Shown piece by piece: positions 18,101 to 25,710 of a DNA stretch of 50,820 nucleotides. Both the position numbers and the translations under genes were made by a program. Each line of letters begins with the position of its first letter. Position 1 is the stretch's first letter. The notes under the pieces are model-generated. The model made no database searches. It had not been told where the DNA came from and saw only the letters and a program-made list of their open reading frames with translations. Origin of the DNA: Gammaproteobacteria bacterium (lineage in GTDB: Bacteria > Pseudomonadota > Gammaproteobacteria > Legionellales > Legionellaceae); NCBI GenBank assembly GCA_013289415.1, contig JABDAB010000009.1:1-50820 (forward strand), in the 5' to 3' direction.

Positions 18101-19640
18101 AATCAATCGGATTGCGCGAGAACAGAATTATTATCGCAACGACAGACAGAATTATCGAAACAACGGAGAGAATTATCGAAACAACGGAGAGAATGACCTC
18201 GATATCGCCGCACTGGCCAGGGATGCAGAATCATCCATGCAGGCCTTATCGCAAGATGAAGCGCAACGTTTAGACGCTGTCATTCAGCGTTACAAGCCCC
18301 AATTGAAAGAAGGCACGGATAAGATCATGGCGAGATTACGCAAACAGCTTGCACAGCGTTATCAAGCACATCCCGCGACACTTGTGATCAATCACCGCGA
18401 AATCAAACTTCCCCTGGACTGGGAGGATTTTCAGGATATGAAATTAGAATTGAAGTTTACAACCGAAGACAGTGAGCGGGCACTCAAAGCATACTATCAA
18501 AATAAAGATCATACCGCTTTGCGTTATTTATCAAAACCCAATCATTGGATGCATACCCACGCCAGTTATGTCAATCGAGAACCCAACAGCCAAAACCAAT
18601 GGTCGACGTTCCCTGAATATGAGAATTTAGTCAGTGTGCTTTTTTTAGCAACCCAAGATCCCGATAAAACGTTACTTTGTGACGACCACACCGTTGCTAC
18701 TCGTATGGATCACTTTGTCGATGAATTAGCGCATATTGGTCGTGCACACAATTGGGATGAGCGACGCATAAAGAAAAATCAGCATGGCAAAATCAGTTAT
18801 GATAAAAGAGGACAGACTATTTACGAATATTATGACCGTTTGGATGGTGATAAGCCCAGTTGCTATTCCGGGGTTAAACGCCGATTATTTCAGGCTGTGC
18901 AAGGCCATATGCTCTTGAAAACCTTATCGTTAGATATGGTTAAACTTGAATTACGTGAATTCATCAGGAACTATTATGCTGAACAAATAAACGATAGCAA
19001 CCGCATGCGCTTAAAAGAAGCTTGGGAAAATACAGTGAATAATACCCAAATGGACGATCGCTTACATGAATTAGATATTCCAAAACAAAAACAACAAGCC
19101 TTCATCCAATATATGAACCAAAAGTACCCCAAATACTTTCCTAATGATCCCGTATTTAATCTTTGTATTCAAAATCAATTCCGCCTGGATGACACCTGTC
19201 AGGCCCACGCAATACGCTTTTATGAGGATGCCGATTTGGGCACATTGCTTCAAACCACCCATTCACATCAAGTCGAAGAAAACATGTCGACCCCACTTCC
19301 TCCGCAGGATATAACCCCAATCTTTAAGCTTAGCTTATCGCTTAAAAAATGCCCTCAACTCGGGGAGGCCATCATTAATGAGTTAGCATGTCTAAAACCA
19401 AACCATACCCATGTCGCGGCTATTTGGGTAAATGCTCCTGAAAAATTAAATGCCATTATCAATGCTATCAACGCTCTTCCTGAAGTTTCCGATGAACAAC
19501 TCCATCGCGCATTGAGCGACCCAGAGAGTACGTTATCCCAAGCATTGCTTCAAAAACCGACGGTAGACTGTCCATTTCGCGAAGCCATCCAACAGATCGT
19601 GGAGCAGTCTAACTGGCACACACCCAGGGCAAACATTTGA
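15126..19640 (+). CDS. Giant ankyrin-like repeat protein, candidate secreted effector
   Basis: A soluble 1504-residue protein. Many degenerate helix-pair repeats of ankyrin type run through residues about 100-870, recognisable by a core such as HDYRAFYLAAEGNTAVFEQLL and EYSVFRNAVKAGNLALVNQI. A 21-bp tandem repeat (18148-18189) encodes NYRNNGE units in a linker near residue 1007. A separate C-terminal domain follows (about 1150-1260) with CDDHTVATRMDHFVDELA, IGRAHNWD and GDKPSCYSGVKRRLFQ. No signal peptide or membrane segment is seen. Ankyrin-type proteins of this size in Legionellales are often type IV (Dot/Icm) effectors, so that role is inferred from family and lineage, not shown. Start 15126 fits the AGGAG spacing better than 15120. 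Confidence 0.75.
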   Translation: MLSFRSEAQRQAHPEARLIPVIVWNTFFKQGLSDEIIQLMKQGRGPFDSDSVKHDPATWLAFAYSHPELDDTALIEAANQMQLPAAEQLRLSAALGRASLFDRLYDGFDKTYLLTLLEANQYEIFRIAARLGHQPILQKIFDFKNPSAQAGKEVLTSLAIALVSAGLMELPSYFGFLGLAMEAIRPALTLPLTNMLESPLNEQAIAAALHEVTEQKETTLLATLLAIAPDKTLKIIAAHDYQFLHEAANKENWPLVEMIFDHSENHTIDMLTSHFHQLLKHKSLDLNNILKKAIPRAFNEAIKSQRFLKMIHLLNSLSPEEAITLIKQNNHEALIVAIAHNYISLIFTIEHYLDIDKMLDDGDLTLFKNPLIAHYYHQKINERLIKSILDGDIVRMKKYAEICIDKEKILVDYRHTQQGILWGFFGSYEYNILMKIEGKNRKNMIIALLESVPNKAQELILYRSSSCPSMLREAYKGNQTKLLTAYFPYVFSDIANDPNYSDITIFFINQQISRLRTNPQEIQQIVLNEKTVKLNLSIMLRLISEKNRQADFNFLFHIPTLKTMLGDNPEPFFRAAYQANNTAVIHQLCRILFVLKKANESCFYSLLGEAAEANTVLTLFNYAKDKKKLLSHDKYKPIYTNIRQGNVNVLKTMFDYTNDKTLDILQKNNYEAFSWGPLSTEMFELLSGYLDPIQTQQMLQAWEYSVFRNAVKAGNLALVNQIIPLIPPENREDMLETYDYAAFFSACGQDNGPLFTRVMELVSSTKTLKSMLTKHDYRAFYLAAEGNTAVFEQLLQDKYWQYLPQDQVSAIIHSNHDASFREAASSGNLWVVNRLLALTTTSEKLNSMLSACDFEAFNRTQNTEIRKKLLPFLPVFIHAESHDSEYRNDVRPFVDQQLILLHQKMSTFEYQNPHGVFDLPSEEATFAFYMLRHLIRRNDRNLEDNIRFLLNIPAVKALVHQEVTPGRPNELFELAMTTNNQQAVSLLLTIPEINRIAREQNYYRNDRQNYRNNGENYRNNGENDLDIAALARDAESSMQALSQDEAQRLDAVIQRYKPQLKEGTDKIMARLRKQLAQRYQAHPATLVINHREIKLPLDWEDFQDMKLELKFTTEDSERALKAYYQNKDHTALRYLSKPNHWMHTHASYVNREPNSQNQWSTFPEYENLVSVLFLATQDPDKTLLCDDHTVATRMDHFVDELAHIGRAHNWDERRIKKNQHGKISYDKRGQTIYEYYDRLDGDKPSCYSGVKRRLFQAVQGHMLLKTLSLDMVKLELREFIRNYYAEQINDSNRMRLKEAWENTVNNTQMDDRLHELDIPKQKQQAFIQYMNQKYPKYFPNDPVFNLCIQNQFRLDDTCQAHAIRFYEDADLGTLLQTTHSHQVEENMSTPLPPQDITPIFKLSLSLKKCPQLGEAIINELACLKPNHTHVAAIWVNAPEKLNAIINAINALPEVSDEQLHRALSDPESTLSQALLQKPTVDCPFREAIQQIVEQSNWHTPRANI

Positions 19641-19688
19641 GGGATTCTGTAGGTACGTCATCCGTGTTCACTACCTTGACTCGAATTT

Positions 19689-20069
19689 TTAGCCCTCAGA
19701 AGTATAAAATACACATTGTTCTGGCGATATATAACAAGCATACCCCATATTGCTTTCTATCCAATTATAATCAACACGAGCTGGGATTTTGACACTGACG
19801 GGCCACCAGATTGAATAATAGCCAATGGAGTTTTTGTAATTGCATATTATACCACGCCCGATACCAGCGACCATGATGTTAGCACGTACAAAGCGGGTGT
19901 TTTTATCTCCCTGAGGATCGTGATCAGAGAATGGATCGGCAAGCCATGGGGGAGGTATTTCGCCCCATTGTAATGAGCTGGTTTCGGGGTTAGGGCATGT
20001 AGCTGCCTGGGTTTGGAAAGTGGTCAGGCATATGAGCAGGGTCGTCATAATAAGAATTATCATTTTCAT
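19689..20069 (-). CDS. Small secreted protein, DUF3757-like
   Basis: A 126-residue protein with a Sec signal peptide (MIILIMTTLLICLTTFQTQA, cleavage before ATCPNP). The mature part starts CPNPETSSLQWGEIPPPW and includes FVRANIMVAGIGRG, NSIGYYSIWWPV and four cysteines able to form two disulfides. This pattern recalls the DUF3757 family of small secreted proteins common in Legionella and Coxiella relatives; the assignment is from memory of the family and not tested. The function is unknown. It is a single gene, convergent with the ankyrin-like gene. Confidence 0.7.
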   Translation of the reverse strand: MKMIILIMTTLLICLTTFQTQAATCPNPETSSLQWGEIPPPWLADPFSDHDPQGDKNTRFVRANIMVAGIGRGIICNYKNSIGYYSIWWPVSVKIPARVDYNWIESNMGYACYISPEQCVFYTSEG

Positions 20070-20104
20070 GTTGGCTCCTGATGTGAATCAAATAGCGTTA
20101 ATTA

Positions 20105-20126
20105 TAGGGGCTGTTGACAGACCCTA
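20105..20126. repeat. TAGGG/CCCTA palindromic element (copy A)
   Basis: TAGGGGCTG (20105-20113) and CAGACCCTA (20118-20126) pair with one mismatch around TTGA. It belongs to the family seen at 24016, 45020, 48271 and 49587, which shares CTGTTGACA and its complement TGTCAACAG. This copy lies between genes, upstream of hicAB. Confidence 0.6.
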
Positions 20127-20146
20127 ATTAAAATTGTTTCTTTTCA

Positions 20147-20176
20147 TTGGGATTTTGATACTACATATAGTATAAT
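20147..20176 (+). promoter_or_regulatory. hicAB promoter and operator
   Basis: TTGGGA (20147-20152) and TATAAT (20171-20176) are 18 bases apart. A perfect inverted repeat, ATACTA-CATA-TAGTAT (20158-20173), overlaps the -10 box and ends 11 bases before the hicA start. It is the natural candidate for binding by the HicB antitoxin, which in this family represses its own operon. Confidence 0.6.
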
Positions 20177-20183
20177 TTATATT

Positions 20184-20435
20184 ATGACTAAAAGCGAAAA
20201 AACATTTGTTAAAATGAGAGCCAATCCAAAGGACTGGCGTATTGAACAATTGGAAACCATTGCCAGGCACTACGGTGTGGCTATTCGTAAAACAGGCGGT
20301 AGTCATGTGGTATTTGATCATCCTGACTGGATTGACCTGCTTTGTGTTCCCGCTCATCGGCCAATCAAGCCTGTTTATATTAAAAAGTTTATTGCTCTTA
20401 TTGATACTTTGGAGATGGATAATGAACATACCTAA
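20184..20435 (+). CDS. hicA: HicA-family mRNA interferase toxin
   Basis: An 83-residue basic protein with the double-stranded-RNA-binding-like HicA fold. It has the catalytic histidine motif TGGSHVVFDHP followed by CVPAHRPIKPVYIKKFIALI. HicA cleaves mRNA and is held inactive by HicB. The gene overlaps hicB by 14 bases. It differs from the shortest HicA proteins by about 20 extra N-terminal residues (MTKSEKTFVKMRANPKDW), a common variant. Confidence 0.92.
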   Translation: MTKSEKTFVKMRANPKDWRIEQLETIARHYGVAIRKTGGSHVVFDHPDWIDLLCVPAHRPIKPVYIKKFIALIDTLEMDNEHT

Positions 20436-20781
20436 ATATCCATTCACTATTCGTGAGCTAACTCCTGACGATGGTGGTGGTTTTCTAATTGAATTCCCTG
20501 ATCTTCCTGGCTGCATGTCGGATGGTGAAACCGTTGATGAGGCCATCGTCAATGGATATGACGCTGTACAATGCTGGATTGCTGTGGCAAAAGAAAAAGA
20601 TAGAGACATCCCTCTACCTGGTGATGTTGAAAATCAGAGTGGGAAATGGGTACAACGCGTACCACGTTCACTGCATGCGAGACTAACAAGACAAGCTAAA
20701 CGGGAGCGTGTCAGTTTAAATACCCTAGTGGTTTCCATTCTGTCTGAATCATTAGGACTTGCTCCAAAGTCCAGTAATTAA
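20422..20781 (+). CDS. hicB: HicB-family antitoxin
   Basis: A 119-residue antitoxin. The N-terminal domain has the HicB signature YPFTIRELTPDDGGGFLIEF, then PDLPGCMSDGETVDEAI and DAVQCWIAVA, a degenerate RNase H-like fold that caps HicA. The C-terminal 45 residues (VPRSLHARLTRQAKRERVSLNTLV) form a ribbon-helix-helix DNA-binding domain, which probably recognises the palindrome at 20158-20173. The ATG at 20422 is chosen over upstream in-frame ATGs because GGAG lies seven bases before it and HicB proteins begin at this point. Confidence 0.92.
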   Translation: MNIPKYPFTIRELTPDDGGGFLIEFPDLPGCMSDGETVDEAIVNGYDAVQCWIAVAKEKDRDIPLPGDVENQSGKWVQRVPRSLHARLTRQAKRERVSLNTLVVSILSESLGLAPKSSN

Positions 20782-20804
20782 GTCCAGAAAGGTAACTACT
20801 CATT

Positions 20805-23800
20805 TTATTCGGGTAGCGACATCAAACTCGCATTACCACCCGCCGCAGTCGTATCTATTGTATAGGTACGTTCATGACACAGGCGTTGCAAATATTGCGG
20901 TCCACCCGCTTTGGGTCCTGTACCTGAAAGCCCTTCGCCACCAAACGGTTGCAAGCCTACCACGGCACCGATCATGTTGCGGTTTACATAGCAGTTGCCT
21001 ACGTGTACGCGTTGGCGAATGTATTCAACGGTTTTATTGATGCGGCTATGTATGCCTAGAGTCAGCCCATAACCGGTGTGATTGATTTGCGCAATAACGT
21101 CATCCAGCGCATTCTGTTTAAAGCAAATCACATGCAGTACAGGGCCAAACACTTCGTTTTCCAAGGCGTGTATGGAATCAATCGCAATGGCGGTGGGGGG
21201 CATGAAATGGCCGGCTTCAGTATCCTTATCCAAGGTGCATTGGTAAATTATACTGTATTTTTTCTGCATATCTGCTACGTGCGTTTTTAACATCTTTAAT
21301 GCGTCTTTATCAATGACCGGACCTACATCCGTTGACAGCCAGCGCGGATCGCCCACACGAAGCTCTGCCATAGCACCTTTGAGTAATGAAACCAGGCGAG
21401 GATAAACTTCTTCCTGTACAAAAAGAACCCGTAGGGCGGAGCAGCGTTGGCCAGCACTACCAAATGCGGAGGTCAATACATCCACAGTGACTTGTTCAAG
21501 CAATGCTGATGAATCAACGATCATCGCATTTTGACCACCAGTTTCAGCAATCAACGGGATGATTTCGCCGCCACGTGTAGCTAGGGTAGTATTAATCAAG
21601 TTGGCGGTTTGGGTAGATCCTGTAAAAATAACCGCTTTAATGCGCTTATCCGCAACCAATGCAGAGCCTACCGTTGAGCCACGACCAGGTAACAATTGCA
21701 TTGCACCAGCTGGAATTCCGGCTCGGATCATTAACTCTACGGCAAAATGTGCGATCAAGGGGGTTTGATTAGCCGGTTTAGCGATGACACAGTTACCGGT
21801 TACAAGGCCTGCAAGAACCTGACCGGTGAAAATTGCCAGCGGAAAATTCCATGGGCTAATGCACAACACCACCCCACGCGCATGCAAGGTCACCTCGTTT
21901 AGCTCGCCGGTATATCCATGTAGCTTGAGCGGTCTGGACATTAGTTTTTCGGCTTGTGCAGCATAATAACGGCAAAAATCAATGGCTTCCCGGACTTCAC
22001 CAATGCCATCATTCCATGTTTTTCCTGCTTCAAGGCATGCCAAGGCAAGAAATGTCGGTATATTGTCTTCAAGCAGGCAGGCGAAGCGCTCAAGAATGGC
22101 TGCGCGTTCCGTTACATGTGTTTTACTCCATGTGTCAAAGGTGTTAGTCGCCTGGGTTAACGCCCACTCTATATCATCCGATGTGGATTCAGTAACATGA
22201 CCTATGATTTGCTCTGCTCGTTGAGGAGAGGTGACGGATTGATTTTTTTTATTCGTGGTTTTCCTGGTTGCCATAATGGGAGCCGCTTGCCATTGAAATG
22301 GCTCCATGTTTGTCAGTTGTTTTTGCAACGAGGCAACACACGCTCTATCCGTTAGATCAATGCCTGGAGAATTTTTACGTTCAGGTAAAAAAACAGATGC
22401 TGGCAGTGGAATGTTTTGATTGATTTTACTCAGTAAATGCCTTGCCTTGCTCACGGGATCTTCAACTAACTCACAGATCGGGGTTTTGTCGTCTACAATT
22501 CGATTGACAAATGACGAGTTGGCTCCATTCTCAAGTAATCGACGAACCAGATAGGGTAGTAAATCTTCATGGCTGCCAACAGGTGCGTAGATACGGCAGG
22601 GTATGCCAAACTGACTGGCTGGAACGATTTGAGCATAGAGCTCATTGCCCATGCCATGCAAACATTGGAATTCAAAATCACGATAATCACCAACCAGGCC
22701 TAAAATCAGCGCGACGGAGTATGCGTTATGTGTTGCGAATTGTGGATAAATAGCATCGGTCATGGTTAGCAGTTTTTTAGCGCATGCCTGGAAAGATACA
22801 TCGGTAAATACTTTTCGAGTAAAGACGGCATAATCAGATAGTCCCAGCATTTGGGTTTTCTTGATTTCACTATCCCAATAAGCGCCTTTAATCAAACGTA
22901 CTATAATGCGACGGTTCTTGCCTCGAGCCAAGGCAGCCAGCCAATCAAGCAGATAAAAGGCGCGTTTTTGATAGGATTGCACGGCCAGACCAAAACCATT
23001 CCAGCCGGACAGGCTATCATGGTTAAATACGTTCTCAATCACATCGAGTGATAGATCCAGACGTTCAGATTCTTCAGCATCAATGGTTAATCCTATATCA
23101 AATTGTTTGGCCAGTTGTGCCAGAGACAGTAATTTCGGAGTTAACTCTGCCAGTACTCGCTCATGTTGAGCCTCATGATAGCGTGGATGCAAGGCTGATA
23201 ATTTAATGGAAATGCCGGGTTTTTGATATAGACTGGCCTTTGAATCAGCGCTTGCCCCCATGGATTCAATGGCTTGGGTGTAGGCTTTGAAATAGCGATC
23301 AGCATCCTGTGCTGTGAGGGCGGCTTCGCCTAACATATCATAAGAATAGCGATAGCCCACGGCTTCTTTTTTCTTCGCGCGATCCAATGCTTCTTTAATT
23401 GTACGGCCTGTGACAAATTGCTTGCTCATGATCCGCATGGCAGTATCGACTGATTTACGCACAACACCCTCACCACTGCGATTAACCAGTGTCATCAACG
23501 CCTTGCTTAAGCTTGATTCGGCTTTTTCAGGGGTGAGTACTTTGCCGGTTAACATCAACGCCCAAGTGGTTGCATTCACGAAAAAAGAATCACTTTGACC
23601 GCTGTGCGATGCCCAATCGGCATTAGCAAGCTTGTCTTTAATCAAATGATCAATGGTTGCTTTATCGGGTACTCGTAACAGTGCTTCAGCGAGGCACATT
23701 AAAGCAATCCCTTCACTGCTGGAGAGCGCGTATTCTGTTAAAAAGGAATCAATGCCTGTAGTTTTTTTACGCTCAGTACGAACCTGTTCAACCAAACGTG

Positions 23801-23951
23801 TTGCTAGGGTACGTACATTAGCGACTTGAGTATCTGTCAGAGCTGCTTGTTCGATCAGTGTTGTAATGCTACTTAATTCTGGCATCCGATATGCTTCATT
23901 AATGATGGCACGCAACTCTTGTGGGGCCTTTAAAGTAAGTTTGGCAAGCAT
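20805..23951 (-). CDS. putA: Bifunctional proline dehydrogenase / P5C dehydrogenase (PutA, no DNA-binding domain)
   Basis: PutA oxidises proline to glutamate in two steps on one polypeptide. The 1048-residue protein has the FAD-dependent proline dehydrogenase barrel first (about 80-460, with GYRYSYDMLGEAALT, SIKLSALHPRY and RLIKGAYWDSEIK). The NAD-dependent aldehyde dehydrogenase follows (about 520-1030), with PWNFPLAIFTGQ, FTGSTQTANLI, the AETGGQNAMIVD glutamate and the GSAGQRCSALR catalytic cysteine. The N-terminal ribbon-helix-helix repressor domain of E. coli PutA is missing, so this is the shorter type-A form that cannot repress its own gene. GGAG precedes the ATG by a suitable distance. 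It acts at the inner face of the membrane, passing electrons to quinone. Confidence 0.97.
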   Translation of the reverse strand: MLAKLTLKAPQELRAIINEAYRMPELSSITTLIEQAALTDTQVANVRTLATRLVEQVRTERKKTTGIDSFLTEYALSSSEGIALMCLAEALLRVPDKATIDHLIKDKLANADWASHSGQSDSFFVNATTWALMLTGKVLTPEKAESSLSKALMTLVNRSGEGVVRKSVDTAMRIMSKQFVTGRTIKEALDRAKKKEAVGYRYSYDMLGEAALTAQDADRYFKAYTQAIESMGASADSKASLYQKPGISIKLSALHPRYHEAQHERVLAELTPKLLSLAQLAKQFDIGLTIDAEESERLDLSLDVIENVFNHDSLSGWNGFGLAVQSYQKRAFYLLDWLAALARGKNRRIIVRLIKGAYWDSEIKKTQMLGLSDYAVFTRKVFTDVSFQACAKKLLTMTDAIYPQFATHNAYSVALILGLVGDYRDFEFQCLHGMGNELYAQIVPASQFGIPCRIYAPVGSHEDLLPYLVRRLLENGANSSFVNRIVDDKTPICELVEDPVSKARHLLSKINQNIPLPASVFLPERKNSPGIDLTDRACVASLQKQLTNMEPFQWQAAPIMATRKTTNKKNQSVTSPQRAEQIIGHVTESTSDDIEWALTQATNTFDTWSKTHVTERAAILERFACLLEDNIPTFLALACLEAGKTWNDGIGEVREAIDFCRYYAAQAEKLMSRPLKLHGYTGELNEVTLHARGVVLCISPWNFPLAIFTGQVLAGLVTGNCVIAKPANQTPLIAHFAVELMIRAGIPAGAMQLLPGRGSTVGSALVADKRIKAVIFTGSTQTANLINTTLATRGGEIIPLIAETGGQNAMIVDSSALLEQVTVDVLTSAFGSAGQRCSALRVLFVQEEVYPRLVSLLKGAMAELRVGDPRWLSTDVGPVIDKDALKMLKTHVADMQKKYSIIYQCTLDKDTEAGHFMPPTAIAIDSIHALENEVFGPVLHVICFKQNALDDVIAQINHTGYGLTLGIHSRINKTVEYIRQRVHVGNCYVNRNMIGAVVGLQPFGGEGLSGTGPKAGGPQYLQRLCHERTYTIDTTAAGGNASLMSLPE

Positions 23952-24015
23952 GTTGGCTCCTGGGCATTGGGACAGGTAAAGAATAGTCCAATTTATATGT
24001 TAATTCCACTTAATA

Positions 24016-24042
24016 CTAGAGGCAAATGTCAACAGCCCCTAG
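24016..24042. repeat. TAGGG/CCCTA palindromic element (copy B)
   Basis: CTAGAGGC...GCCCCTAG encloses AAATGTCAACA, the same core as copies C and D. ACTCGATTCCGCAGTT follows immediately (24045-24060), almost the same as the left arm of the inverted repeat at 45189, so two repeat families sit side by side at this locus, as they also do near 45020-45260. Confidence 0.65.
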
Positions 24043-24060
24043 TAACTCGATTCCGCAGTT

Positions 24061-24310
24061 ATTAATGAACCCAGATGCTGTCGTCTCTGGGGGTTTGGAT
24101 GATGTATGGAGTTCATAAATCGCTCCAATTGATCTTATTCCATAAAATATGACTATATTTTAATCTATTTTTGAGTTATAATGTCGAACCATTTGTATAT
24201 TTACTTATCATTTGGTTGGTTTTTATCCCCAGTTTGTTTGGCGGTGTTTAAGTCAACCTAATGAATTGACTGATTTTTTTGTTGAGCAAGCAATATAGGG
24301 TTCGAGTGAT
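24061..24310. other. Gene-free stretch between putA and the L,D-transpeptidase gene
   Basis: No reading frame with coding character is seen on either strand. It contains a hairpin with AACCCAGA and TCTGG arms at about 24066-24095, and an AT-rich part with a TATAAT near 24177. This could be a distal promoter or part of the putA control region. I see no RNA gene that I can defend. Confidence 0.4.
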
Positions 24311-24339
24311 TTTACAATTGCTCGATTTTTTAATATAAT
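24311..24339 (+). promoter_or_regulatory. Promoter of the L,D-transpeptidase gene
   Basis: TTTACA (24311-24316) and TATAAT (24334-24339) are exactly 17 bases apart. Transcription would start near 24346, giving a 47-base leader that ends with GGAG (24385-24388) before the ATG at 24393. Confidence 0.65.
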
Positions 24340-24392
24340 AACCACTTTTGCACCGATGTACAGTGTGAAATTAATAAAAAAACTGGAGAATT

Positions 24393-25070
24393 ATGAATAT
24401 ATTATTAACCTTAATTTCAATGGCTATTTTGGCCTGCAATGCAGCATCATCTAGTTCAACGATTTTTTCAAAATCTTCATTTGATGTAAATTCTGAAGTT
24501 CAACACTTGGGGAAAAAAGCTCCTCATCTTAACAGACATGTTCTTCAACTTGCATTGGCTGCCTATCATAAAGCAACCAGTCGTGGTGCGGTAAAAAAAC
24601 CTGTGCTGACCGTTATTGATTATTCCATGCCTTCATCAAAAGAACGTATGTGGGTTTTTGATGTGAATCACGATCGTCTTTTATATAATACCTTTGTTGC
24701 TCATGGACAAAATTCAGGAATGAAGACGCCCAGTCATTTTTCCAATAAATCATCAAGCAAAGAAACCAGTTTGGGTACATTTGTAACCCGTGATACCTAC
24801 ATGGGTTCAAATGGTTATTCATTAAACTTACAGGGATTGGAAAAAGGTTTTAATGACAATGCATACAACCGTCGGGTAGTGATTCATGGCGCCTGGTATG
24901 TTGAGCCTGATTACATAAAAAAAGCCGGTCGAGCTGGCCGTAGCTGGGGTTGTCCTTCTATTGCTAAAACCCTTGCTAAACCTGTGATTAATACAATTAA
25001 GGGTGGATCAGTTGTGTTTGCCTATTATCCTGATCGTAACTACCTGTCACATTCAAGTTACCTGGCGTAG
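24393..25070 (+). CDS. Murein L,D-transpeptidase catalytic domain protein (YkuD_2 type)
   Basis: A 225-residue exported protein with an N-terminal hydrophobic signal (NILLTLISMAILACNAASS). The mature domain contains VIDYSMPSSKERMWVFDV, VAHGQNSGM, SLGTFVTRDTYMG and VIHGAWYVEP. It ends with the catalytic motif GRSWGCPSI, in which the Cys is the nucleophile. This is the murein L,D-transpeptidase catalytic domain family (PF13645). Such proteins cross-link or edit peptidoglycan in the periplasm, although members of this subfamily are not individually well studied. A weak lipobox (ILAC) is possible but less likely than signal peptidase I processing. Confidence 0.85.
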   Translation: MNILLTLISMAILACNAASSSSTIFSKSSFDVNSEVQHLGKKAPHLNRHVLQLALAAYHKATSRGAVKKPVLTVIDYSMPSSKERMWVFDVNHDRLLYNTFVAHGQNSGMKTPSHFSNKSSSKETSLGTFVTRDTYMGSNGYSLNLQGLEKGFNDNAYNRRVVIHGAWYVEPDYIKKAGRAGRSWGCPSIAKTLAKPVINTIKGGSVVFAYYPDRNYLSHSSYLA

Positions 25071-25077
25071 TAACTGG

Positions 25078-25107
25078 AAAAAAAAAAGCCAGGGCATTGC
25101 CCTGGCT
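25078..25107 (-). terminator. Rho-independent terminator of the candidate small RNA
   Basis: On the minus strand AGCCAGGGC and GCCCTGGCT form a 9-bp stem with a three-base loop (25087-25107), followed by ten Ts (25078-25087 on the plus strand are As). This is a strong intrinsic terminator. It lies just after the convergent L,D-transpeptidase gene but has no T-run in the plus direction. Confidence 0.9.
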
Positions 25108-25204
25108 AGTACAATCACGCAGGTTTTGTCCCGCGCTCGTCCTTGATATGCTCAGATCCTTCTGAACAAAAGTCCCTTTGAGACCTCTAATCCATAGAAG
25201 CCAT
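25078..25204 (-). ncRNA. Candidate CsrA-sequestering small RNA (RsmY/RsmZ/CsrB-like)
   Basis: Read on the minus strand, this gene-free segment contains five GGA motifs. Three lie in hairpin loops: a 6-bp stem CTTCTA/TAGAGG with loop TGGAT; CAAAG-GGA-CTTTTG; and GTTCAG/CTGAGC with loop AAGGAT. A fourth, AAGGAC, is in a single-stranded linker, and a fifth is in a GC stem CGCGGG/CCTGCG. The RNA ends in a 9-bp GC-rich terminator with ten Ts. An extended -10 promoter sits just upstream. GGA in a hairpin loop is the recognition element of the regulator CsrA/RsmA, and repeated copies in a short terminated RNA define the RsmY, RsmZ and CsrB families. The plus-strand GGA complements are at 25191, 25173, 25157, 25140 and 25129. 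No LetA/GacA box was recognised. Function is inferred from structure only. Confidence 0.65.
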
Positions 25205-25210
25205 GAATAT

Positions 25211-25239
25211 AATCTAGCAGTCATATTGTTCATTAGCAA
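25211..25239 (-). promoter_or_regulatory. Promoter of the candidate small RNA
   Basis: On the minus strand, TTGCTA (25239-25234) is 17 bases from TAGATT (25216-25211), and TGC directly precedes the latter, making an extended -10 element. Transcription would begin near 25204. It lies after the hup terminator, supporting a transcript separate from hup. Confidence 0.55.
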
Positions 25240-25264
25240 GTCGATTGGATAAAAATAATTGTAG

Positions 25265-25284
25265 GTTGGGCCGTTCGGCCCAAC
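25265..25284 (-). terminator. Terminator-like hairpin after hup
   Basis: GTTGGGCC (25265-25272) and GGCCCAAC (25277-25284) form a perfect 8-bp stem with loop GTTC, 15 bases past the hup stop. On the minus strand it is followed by an AT-rich tract with five Ts after a gap, consistent with an intrinsic terminator of moderate strength. Confidence 0.65.
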
Positions 25285-25299
25285 AATTTGGAGTATGTG

Positions 25300-25581
25300 C
25301 TAGTTTTGCGCGTTAATTGTTTCTTTTAATTTTGATCCGGTTTTAAAACTAACAACGTTGCTAGCTGGTATATTGATTGGCTTACCTGTTGATGGATTAC
25401 GACCTGTTCGAGCAGCACGTTTTTTCACTGATAAACTGGCAAAACCTGGTAATATGATAGAATCACCTTGGGCAAGCAAGTCTGTCAAACAACTGATCAC
25501 AGCATTCAATGCGATTTCTGACTCATTCTTAGCCATACCTGCACGCTTGCTAATTGCATCAATTAATTCTTTCTTTTTCAT
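25300..25581 (-). CDS. hup: HU-family DNA-binding protein
   Basis: A 93-residue histone-like protein that bends and packs DNA in the nucleoid. It starts MKKKELIDAISKRAGMAKNE and has the HU/IHF signature ILPGFASLSVKKRAARTGRNPSTGKPI. That signature includes the arm motif RTGRNPSTG, whose proline intercalates into DNA, and the region continues into VVSFKTGSKLKETIN. AGGAGA precedes the ATG. HupA and HupB cannot be told apart here. It is monocistronic, divergent from the pilin genes and followed by a terminator and a candidate regulatory RNA. Confidence 0.95.
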   Translation of the reverse strand: MKKKELIDAISKRAGMAKNESEIALNAVISCLTDLLAQGDSIILPGFASLSVKKRAARTGRNPSTGKPINIPASNVVSFKTGSKLKETINAQN

Positions 25582-25710
25582 TTGTTTCTCCTTGGTTGTT
25601 GTAGTCCTCGCACCATATTGAAATATTGGCGAAGAAAATGCAACTATTTAGTTTGCAATGCACTTATAATATGTTTAACTCACGCCTGCAGTCCAACCGC
25701 AGGAATAAAT

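Noticed and set aside
25078..25204. The small RNA as 4.5S (SRP) RNA, 6S RNA or a tRNA
   Set aside because: The SRP signature GGTCAGGTCCGGAAGGAAGC is absent, there is no 6S-type central bubble, and no cloverleaf could be drawn. The GGA-loop pattern fits a CsrA sponge better.
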